This document shows, piece by piece, positions 16,985-22,973 of a DNA stretch of 25,462 nucleotides. The notes beneath the pieces are model-generated. The model worked only from the letters and a program-made list of their open reading frames with translations, ran no database searches and had not been told where the DNA came from. Numbering within the stretch: the first letter of the stretch is position 1; the number at the start of each line of letters is the position of its first letter. The stretch covers positions 1 through 25,462 of the forward strand of contig JACZKP010000008.1 of assembly GCA_014860005.1 (NCBI GenBank), read 5' to 3'. Source of the stretch: Verrucomicrobiota bacterium (lineage in GTDB: Bacteria; Verrucomicrobiota; Verrucomicrobiae; Limisphaerales; UBA11358). Position numbers and translations under genes: made by a program.

Positions 16985-19024
16985 TCATGGAGCTACACCC
17001 ACTAGGCGGGTGGGCTGGCCTTTCATGGTCTGGAACAAGTCGCGCTGCATCGCCTGCTGGTCAATCTGGCGGATCACCCGCACGCTGGTCGGGGCGGCGC
17101 TCTTCGTCCAGCGATACCCGTCGCCCGGTCCGGCCACGGTGACCCACTCGGTTTCCTTCACCCAGCCCAGGCCCAGACGCTCGCCGATGATCGCCGACAA
17201 GCAGCTCGCGTCGTAGAGCGCCTTGTGGCTCGCGGGCATGATTTCGAATAGATATCGTCCCAACGGATGCTCGGCGTAGAGATTACCCTCGGTCCGTTTG
17301 TCCACCGCCACCCGGGCGCCGACCGGCGCGGGCATGATCCACGTTTCCAGCCCGCTTTGGGCCACCACATACATGGACCACGGATCGTTGTTGCCGTTGA
17401 ATTCGTTGATCACTTCACGGTCGGAGCCGCCCAACCAGATGATGCGGATTCGATCCTTAAGCTCGATGCCTTCTCGTTGCGCCTGAAGGACGGCCGAGGC
17501 GGGATTGCTGCCTGGTCCAACCGGGACGATCCAAACTGAGTGCCCCGGTGCCGCACCGCGTGCTGCGGCCAAGATGGCTTCGCTGGCGGGAGTGGGGACA
17601 GGCTCGGTGTCCCGCCAATCGCCGCTGCCGGGCACGGCGAGGCGGCGGTTGGCGCCCCGGAACACCGGTGGCACCCGGTGCGCGGGCAGGCCGCTCTGCC
17701 GGGCCAGCTTGATGACGTGCTGGATTTCTCCGTAATTGATCGGCTCCTGCCCGCCGCCGTGGTGGGTGCTGTTGATGCCCAGCAGGTCCAGCTCGCTGAA
17801 CAGGCCGTAGCCGAGGTAATGCTGGTCGTCCTGTTCGTTCTTGGCGTCGGTATCCAGCAACACCTGCGGCAGGTGCCGAGTGGTCTCCGTGTGCGCCCGC
17901 AGCAGGGCCAGACAACGGTTGGTGTAACGGCCGTCGGTCGCGGTCAGCCAGACCTGGTACAACCCCGGTTGGGCGTAGGTGTGACTGACCCTCGCCCCGG
18001 TGACGGTGCGGCCATCGCACATGTCCCAACTGAAGCGCGTCGGCGTGCCGAACACCGTCCGGGCGGTTAGGTGAAACGGTTGGCCGGCCATCACCTGACC
18101 CGTGAGCGGCTCAAGGTCCACCTGCAACGGCACGATCACCCGAACGGAATCGCGCACGGTCACCGTGTGTTGGCCGTCCGAGACGGTCAGGCTGACGGAA
18201 TACTCGCCCGGCTCGGCGAAGGTGTGCGTCACCGTGCGCCCCCCGACGGTCGCGTCCTCGCCAAACGACCAGCGCCAAGTCTGGATTTGGCCCGCCAGCG
18301 GTTCGGCCGACCATTGCGTCGGTTGCCCCGCACGGAGCGGAGCGGCGGGCCGGGTAATCCGGGCATCGAGCGGCGCCAAGCGCACTACCAGCCAGGAGAG
18401 TTTTTCCTCCCCGCGAAAATGAATGCTCTTGAGCGGCGTCTGGTCGTCCTTGCTGAAGACACTCACCCGGAGGGCATCGAACTCGACCGGTGTCTGGGTC
18501 GCCCCGCCCCAGACGTAGAGACCGCGGTCATACCAACCGCCGGTGCCCCGGGCGTGGGTGGTCCACTGGCCCTGGCGGCGCAGTTCGATCTTCCACGCGG
18601 TGTTCGGCTGCGGCTGATTGGGATACACGCCGCTGAGGACGATGAAGTTGGCGCGGACCGGTGCCGGCCATTCGGCGAGCATGAAAGCCGGTTTGGCTTC
18701 CGGCACTACGCCCAGGTCTTGGTCGAAGCCCACACCGTATTCGTGCCATTGGGAAGGCTGTCGGAAGCGGTGGTTCACCGCGTCGTAGATCAAATCCGCA
18801 GGCGCGCCCCGGAGGCCCTTGCCAAAGGACTCCAAATTGCCGGACACCTTGGCGTCCAGCAGCAGGTTGTGGGTGGAGGCCGGGATGCGCAGTTGATCGC
18901 GATGGGGAGTGGTCTGGGTGGACAGGTCCTGCGCGGCGGCGAAGCCCGGCAGCAGGCTGGCGATGAGGCCGGAAGCCATCAAGACTGCGGCCGTCTGGCG
19001 AGCAAACTGATTTTGGTTTGGCAT
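16985..19024 (-). CDS. secreted discoidin-like / PKD / PKD / nucleoside-hydrolase-like protein
   Basis: 679 residues. The start at 19024 is supported by AGGAG seven bases upstream. Signal peptide ~1-32 (SGLIASLLPGFAAAQ). Residues ~50-215 resemble an F5/8-type (discoidin) sugar-binding sandwich: ANFIVLSGVYP, NTAWKIELRRQGQW, GGWYDRGLYVWGG, FDALRVSVFS. Two PKD-like domains follow (~222-300 and ~300-378); their DFGDG motifs are degenerate (SFGEDATVGG and SWDMCDGRTV). The C-terminal ~295 residues are nucleoside-hydrolase-like, with LLDTDAKNEQDDQHY (Asp cluster, ~389-403), VWIVPVGPGSNPASAVL, IIWLGGS and ALYDASCLSAII, the last a candidate for the C-terminal Asp ligand. Classical nucleoside hydrolases are cytoplasmic single-domain enzymes; this is exported and modular, so polymer binding or cleavage is more likely. 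It is a paralogue of the two genes upstream. Confidence 0.88.
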   Translation of the reverse strand: MPNQNQFARQTAAVLMASGLIASLLPGFAAAQDLSTQTTPHRDQLRIPASTHNLLLDAKVSGNLESFGKGLRGAPADLIYDAVNHRFRQPSQWHEYGVGFDQDLGVVPEAKPAFMLAEWPAPVRANFIVLSGVYPNQPQPNTAWKIELRRQGQWTTHARGTGGWYDRGLYVWGGATQTPVEFDALRVSVFSKDDQTPLKSIHFRGEEKLSWLVVRLAPLDARITRPAAPLRAGQPTQWSAEPLAGQIQTWRWSFGEDATVGGRTVTHTFAEPGEYSVSLTVSDGQHTVTVRDSVRVIVPLQVDLEPLTGQVMAGQPFHLTARTVFGTPTRFSWDMCDGRTVTGARVSHTYAQPGLYQVWLTATDGRYTNRCLALLRAHTETTRHLPQVLLDTDAKNEQDDQHYLGYGLFSELDLLGINSTHHGGGQEPINYGEIQHVIKLARQSGLPAHRVPPVFRGANRRLAVPGSGDWRDTEPVPTPASEAILAAARGAAPGHSVWIVPVGPGSNPASAVLQAQREGIELKDRIRIIWLGGSDREVINEFNGNNDPWSMYVVAQSGLETWIMPAPVGARVAVDKRTEGNLYAEHPLGRYLFEIMPASHKALYDASCLSAIIGERLGLGWVKETEWVTVAGPGDGYRWTKSAAPTSVRVIRQIDQQAMQRDLFQTMKGQPTRLVGVAP
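18917..19009 (-). repeat. diverged repeat of signal-peptide coding DNA (copy A)
   Basis: This 93-base stretch encodes the signal-peptide region and aligns without gaps to 22659-22751 in the paralogue, with about ten differences counted by eye. It marks a duplication between the two genes. Confidence 0.8.
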
Positions 19025-19031
19025 GGTGAGT

Positions 19032-19036
19032 CTCCT
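19032..19036 (-). promoter_or_regulatory. Shine-Dalgarno site fixing the start at 19024
   Basis: On the minus strand AGGAG stands seven bases before ATG 19024. Clear sites like this are rare in the cluster, so it usefully fixes this start. Confidence 0.6.
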
Positions 19037-19048
19037 GTTTTCAGTCCC

Positions 19049-20431
19049 TCATCGTTTCTGTTGCGTTGGCGGCAGAGCGGTCGGCTTGCCGTTCAAGGTA
19101 TTGAAGAAATCATCAACAATCGCCTCATGGTCGACTTCAAAAACGACATTGAGAGTGGTCGGTGCTGTAGTTGTTTGATATTCATATGTATTGACGAGGA
19201 TTCTTGGCTCCACTCTTCGGATCCAGGATGTTCCCAGATGCCTGCTTATGATAATGGCGGGCACCCCGAGATCATAGAGTGATTTGCTATTGATTGGCAT
19301 GATGTGTTTAAGATAGTCACCCAAAGGATTATTCGGATAACGATGGCCATCAACTCTCTTGTCAACTGTTATGAGACCGGACGCAGGTGCTGTCAGCACG
19401 AGAAAGTCAATACCGCTCGCATATACAACATGAGTGGACCATGGGTCGTTCCGGCCGTTGAAGTCCGCCTGAATGTTGGTCCCCGAGCCGCCAACCCAGT
19501 GGACGCGAATTCGCTTGCGGAATTCTGTTTCCCATCCCTCCTGCCGAACCTGAAGAATTGCGCTGGCAATGTTGGAGCAGGGTCCGACGGGAAGGACCCA
19601 CACAGGATTGTCGGGTGACGCGCCCCGGGCAGCCGCGAGGATGGCATTGCTGGCTTCCGTGACGATCGGCGTGGTGTCATACCATCTTATGCTGGACGGA
19701 GTTTTCAAAGGCTTCGTAGCTCCGCGAAATACCCTTGGCACCCGTGCAGCAGGCAACCCGCTCCGTTTCGCCAAATCCAGGACTTTTATGATCTCATCAT
19801 AGTTCCATGTTTCACTCTCTAGTCCACCCCTCCAATGACTGTGAGCCGGAACCAGTTGTGTTTCAGTTTCATCGGCCCACTTATTATGATGAACGCTGTT
19901 GATACCCAAAACGTCGAGTTGACTGAACAGGGCGTAGGCGATGTAGTGCTGGTCGTCCTGTTCGTTTCTTGCATCGGTGTCCAGTAGTACCTGCGGCAAA
20001 TGCACTGTTTCCGGCGTGTGGACTCGCACGATGGCGGAAGACAGCTCGTTGACTGTGTCGCCCACCTTGGATCCCATGACGACGCGATGAATCCCCGGCT
20101 TCTGGTAGGTGTGGGTAACCGATGAGCCGTTTGCCGTCGTCCCGTCTCCGAGAGACCAATGAGGGTTGCTCGGATTGCCACTGAGTTTGAACGTCACGGG
20201 CTTCCCAGCCAGCACCGGCCCATCGAGCGGAACAATCGCCCCGGCACGCGCGGTGCGTGCCACCCGGCTGGATGGGTCTTGGGCAAAGGCACTGCCGTCG
20301 GCACAGAATAGAGAGATGAACACGACAAGCATGCATGTGGTGAGGTTCCACAGTTCTGCCGAGCTTCCGGTTCTGGGTAAGCAATTCTGGTTCGCTTCCC
20401 ACTCGTTGCCATGGTCTTTTTCCGATTTCAT
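19049..20431 (-). CDS. secreted PKD / nucleoside-hydrolase-like protein
   Basis: 460 residues from ATG 20431; a second candidate, ATG 20482, has a better Shine-Dalgarno (GGAAGAG) and adds 17 residues. Either gives a long n-region before the signal core MLVVFISLFCADGSAFAQ (~34-51). One PKD domain (~64-138: HWSLGDGTTANGSSVTHTYQKPG) is followed by a nucleoside-hydrolase-like domain (~145-460) with LLDTDARNEQDDQHY (~149-163), VWVLPVGPCSNIASAIL, VHWVGGSG and SLYDLGVPAIII. It is a paralogue of its two neighbours but lacks the discoidin-like domain and one PKD, and its signal peptide is unrelated. The DNA is visibly lower in GC than the next gene. It lies 24 bases before the downstream gene, so is probably co-transcribed. 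Function as for its paralogues is unknown; exported furanoside recognition is inferred. Confidence 0.87.
   Translation of the reverse strand: MKSEKDHGNEWEANQNCLPRTGSSAELWNLTTCMLVVFISLFCADGSAFAQDPSSRVARTARAGAIVPLDGPVLAGKPVTFKLSGNPSNPHWSLGDGTTANGSSVTHTYQKPGIHRVVMGSKVGDTVNELSSAIVRVHTPETVHLPQVLLDTDARNEQDDQHYIAYALFSQLDVLGINSVHHNKWADETETQLVPAHSHWRGGLESETWNYDEIIKVLDLAKRSGLPAARVPRVFRGATKPLKTPSSIRWYDTTPIVTEASNAILAAARGASPDNPVWVLPVGPCSNIASAILQVRQEGWETEFRKRIRVHWVGGSGTNIQADFNGRNDPWSTHVVYASGIDFLVLTAPASGLITVDKRVDGHRYPNNPLGDYLKHIMPINSKSLYDLGVPAIIISRHLGTSWIRRVEPRILVNTYEYQTTTAPTTLNVVFEVDHEAIVDDFFNTLNGKPTALPPTQQKR
19614..19645 (-). repeat. 32-base identical patch shared by paralogues (copy A)
   Basis: Identical by eye to 21213-21244 in the neighbouring paralogue and embedded in a longer similar stretch. 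It encodes the conserved AILAARGASPDNP region of the nucleoside-hydrolase-like domain. Confidence 0.85.
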
Positions 20432-20478
20432 AATCCGTTCTCGTTGTTTCAAGGTTGCTGTTGGGGTTGCTGCTGATC

Positions 20479-20577
20479 TCATGATTGGTTCTCTTCCGTT
20501 TGAGGTTTGTTTGGGGGTGCGGGGCGACTAATCTCATCAAACTGTTGCATTCCTCTTTCTCCGTGTTTGCGTTCCAT
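20479..20577 (-). CDS. small 32-residue leader-like ORF between paralogues
   Basis: Begins with ATG 20577, with a second in-frame ATG nine codons later, and ends in a TGA that overlaps the candidate ATG 20482 of the following gene (ATGA). The product is polar, Pro/Glu/Gln-rich and resembles nothing I know. Its position, filling almost the whole gap between two paralogues and coupled to the downstream start, would suit a translational leader or the remnant of the missing N-terminal domain. Chance is a real alternative. Confidence 0.25.
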   Translation of the reverse strand: MERKHGERGMQQFDEISRPAPPNKPQTEENQS

Positions 20578-20602
20578 ATCCGTTGGCTTACACGCACTCA
20601 TT

Positions 20603-22816
20603 TTATTTGCCACCATCCGTCCCTCGCCGTGAACGGGATGCCCCCGACGCGGACTCACGAAGCTTGGTGGGGCTACCGTTGAGGGTTTCGAAGATATCAT
20701 TCCGCATCGCGTCCGCGTCGATGTTCCTGATGAGTCGCACATTTGTGGGTGCGGTGGTTGATGCAAACCGGTAGTCCTCATAGCGGCCGCCGACGGTCAC
20801 TGGTTCCACGTTCGAGAACCAGTCTTTATTTGCATGAATGGATATAACCGCTGCGAGTGCGGTTGGATCATACCACCCCGCATTCCTGTCGGGGGAGCTC
20901 TGGTAAAGATAGTCACCCAAAGGATGCTTGGGATAACGGTCTTTCATATCGCGCCTGTCCCACTTGAGCTGGATACCCACCGGTTCCGGCATGATCAGGA
21001 ATTCAATGCCGCTCTGAGCTACGATATGGGCAGCCCAGGCATCTCTGCGGCCGTTCCAAGTGGCAACGCGAGTGGATGAGTTGCCGGCACCGAGCCAGCA
21101 GACGCGGATTCGCTGGCGGAATTCCGCTTCCCATCCCTCCCGCCAGGCCTGGAGGATTGCGCAGGCCACATTGCTGATTGGACCAAGCGCCGTCACCCAG
21201 ACCGGATTGTCCGGTGACGCGCCCCGGGCAGCCGCGAGGATGGCCTCGCTGGCTTCGGTGACGATCGGTTCGGTGTCATGCCAGTTGTCGCTGTACGGAG
21301 GGATCAAGGGTGCATCGGCCCCGCGAAAAGCCATTGGCTGCCGTGTAGCGGGCAATCCACTCTGTCTCGCCAAATCAATAATGTGTAGAATTCTCTCATA
21401 ATTCTCAGCTACCATGCCGGGGTCCTCACCGCCATGATGGACGGCGGTCATGCCCAAAACGTCCAGTTCACTGTACAGGGCGTAGGCGATGGTGTAGATG
21501 TCGTCCTCTTCTACGTCGGAATCCAGCAACACCTGCGGCACGTTGACCGTAGCCGGGGTATGCACCCGCACCAGGGCTGAGCAGGAATTGCTTCCCGTGC
21601 TGTTGCCGACCTTCAGTGTCACCTGGTAAATGCCTGCTTTGCTAAAGCTCTTGGTGACTTGCTTGCCCGTTGCCGTGCTGCCATCGCCAAAGTCCCATTG
21701 GTAGGCGCCAATGGCTCCGTATGAATGGCTCGCATCGAAGATGACCGCATTACCCTGGAGCACGCTTCCCGGCAACGGTGTGATTTGCGCTTCGACGGCA
21801 GGGTGGATGGTAACTCGCTCTACGATGTTTACTGATTGTCCGGCGCCGGAGAGAGTGAGTGTGACATCGTAGGTTCCCGGATTGGCGAAGGTATGGGAAA
21901 CCGTCTGTCCCGTGGCGGACTTGCCGTCACCAAAGTCCCATTGCCACGACTGCACCTTTCCGAACACTTGATTGCCGGCGAAATTGACGGTCTGTCCGGC
22001 GCGAGGAACTTGTTGTGTCACCGCGATTCGCGCATTGATCGCCGGCAAGAACGCGACCATCCATGTCCTGTTTTCTTGAGCGCGAAAGTGTATATTACTC
22101 AGGCTCGACGTTCCATCTCTGCTATACAATTTGACTCGCAGAGCATCGAACTGAATTGGTTTCACGTTCCGCCCGCCCCAGAAGTACTGACCGCGATCAT
22201 ACCATCCACCGACGCCCTGCGCATGGACACGCCATTGTCCGTTACTGCGCAATTCAATCTTCCAGGCAGTATTCGCCTGAGACGACTCGTCCGGATAGGA
22301 GCCCGTGAGCGTGATGAAGTTCGTCGACACCGGAGCCTCCCACTCCGCCATCCAGTAGGCAGCTTTGTTCTCCGGGACCACGCCCAGATTGGCGTCCTTC
22401 GCGACGCCGTACGCGTACCAATCAGTCTTTGATGCCAATCTTTTGTGCTTGTGATGAACCCAGCGAGAGAAACCCAAGAAATCTTGTTTCTTGAAGTCGT
22501 AGACGAGGAATTTCGGCTGGCATTCGCCTCCGTCAAAACGGCGTAAACCCTTGTTGAACGAATCCATATTGCCGGAGAGTGTCGCATCCAGCAGGAGGTT
22601 GTGCTCCCGGTGATGAATTTGGGAATTCGATACGGCTTCCTCCGCAGTCGCCTCCCGGGTGGACAGGTCTTGCGCGGCGGCGAGGCCCGGCAGCAGGCCG
22701 ACGATGAGGCCGAAAGCCAGCAAGGCCGTGGCCGTCTGGCGAACAAACTGAATGTGGTTTAGCATCTGCCAAAGGCCAAAGGCTCGGGAGTTTTTACGAA
22801 CCATGTGTGTCTTCAT
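20603..22816 (-). CDS. secreted discoidin-like / PKD / PKD / nucleoside-hydrolase-like protein
   Basis: 737 residues from ATG 22816, chosen because AAAGGTG lies six bases upstream; the GTG at 22825 overlaps that site, and ATG 22765 would match the paralogue's start but has no site. The signal core LLAFGLIVGLLPGLAAAQ ends at ~49. Residues ~72-255 are the discoidin-like domain (WMAEWEAPVSTNFITLTGSY, NTAWKIELRSNGQW, GGWYDRGQYFWGG). Two good PKD domains follow (~262-340, ~343-420), both with WDFGDG. The nucleoside-hydrolase-like domain (~425-715) has LLDSDVEEDDIYT, whose DxDxxxDD spacing equals that of classical nucleoside hydrolases, while both paralogues have two extra residues. VWVTALGPISNVACAIL and GWYDPTALAAVI are also present. 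It ends in a short basic tail. First of the three tandem paralogues in transcription order, preceded by a 157-base gap that could hold a promoter. Confidence 0.88.
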   Translation of the reverse strand: MKTHMVRKNSRAFGLWQMLNHIQFVRQTATALLAFGLIVGLLPGLAAAQDLSTREATAEEAVSNSQIHHREHNLLLDATLSGNMDSFNKGLRRFDGGECQPKFLVYDFKKQDFLGFSRWVHHKHKRLASKTDWYAYGVAKDANLGVVPENKAAYWMAEWEAPVSTNFITLTGSYPDESSQANTAWKIELRSNGQWRVHAQGVGGWYDRGQYFWGGRNVKPIQFDALRVKLYSRDGTSSLSNIHFRAQENRTWMVAFLPAINARIAVTQQVPRAGQTVNFAGNQVFGKVQSWQWDFGDGKSATGQTVSHTFANPGTYDVTLTLSGAGQSVNIVERVTIHPAVEAQITPLPGSVLQGNAVIFDASHSYGAIGAYQWDFGDGSTATGKQVTKSFSKAGIYQVTLKVGNSTGSNSCSALVRVHTPATVNVPQVLLDSDVEEDDIYTIAYALYSELDVLGMTAVHHGGEDPGMVAENYERILHIIDLARQSGLPATRQPMAFRGADAPLIPPYSDNWHDTEPIVTEASEAILAAARGASPDNPVWVTALGPISNVACAILQAWREGWEAEFRQRIRVCWLGAGNSSTRVATWNGRRDAWAAHIVAQSGIEFLIMPEPVGIQLKWDRRDMKDRYPKHPLGDYLYQSSPDRNAGWYDPTALAAVISIHANKDWFSNVEPVTVGGRYEDYRFASTTAPTNVRLIRNIDADAMRNDIFETLNGSPTKLRESASGASRSRRGTDGGK
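21213..21244 (-). repeat. 32-base identical patch shared by paralogues (copy B)
   Basis: Partner of 19614-19645. Identity at synonymous positions suggests recent duplication or gene conversion, not only protein-level conservation. Confidence 0.85.
22659..22751 (-). repeat. diverged repeat of signal-peptide coding DNA (copy B)
   Basis: Partner of 18917-19009: same length, gapless, same coding frame, about ten differences counted by eye. Confidence 0.8.
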
Positions 22817-22822
22817 TTCTTT

Positions 22823-22829
22823 CACCTTT
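22823..22829 (-). promoter_or_regulatory. Shine-Dalgarno site deciding the start at 22816
   Basis: AAAGGTG on the minus strand, six bases before ATG 22816. It overlaps the alternative in-frame GTG at 22825, which argues against that longer start. Confidence 0.55.
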
Positions 22830-22973
22830 CATCAAAATTCTCGATTCGTGCAAGATCGCCGCTCCGGTCAACCGTGAACCGAGGAGCTGAAAGCGTTAGG
22901 CCGGGTCATTCTCTGCAATCTTTCGGCGGGATTGTCATGGCGATGTGCAAGCCACCACCCAATCCGTTCCGCC

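Noticed and set aside
18071..19282. Plus-strand 403-codon open frame opposite the NH-PKD genes
   Set aside because: Antisense shadow: composition is skewed, no motif is seen, and it spans the junction of two well-supported minus-strand genes.
22826..22973. Bulged GCTCC/GGAGC hairpin as terminator of the beta-helix gene
   Set aside because: The stem is interrupted and there is no following T tract. The gap may hold a promoter, but no clear -35/-10 pair was found.
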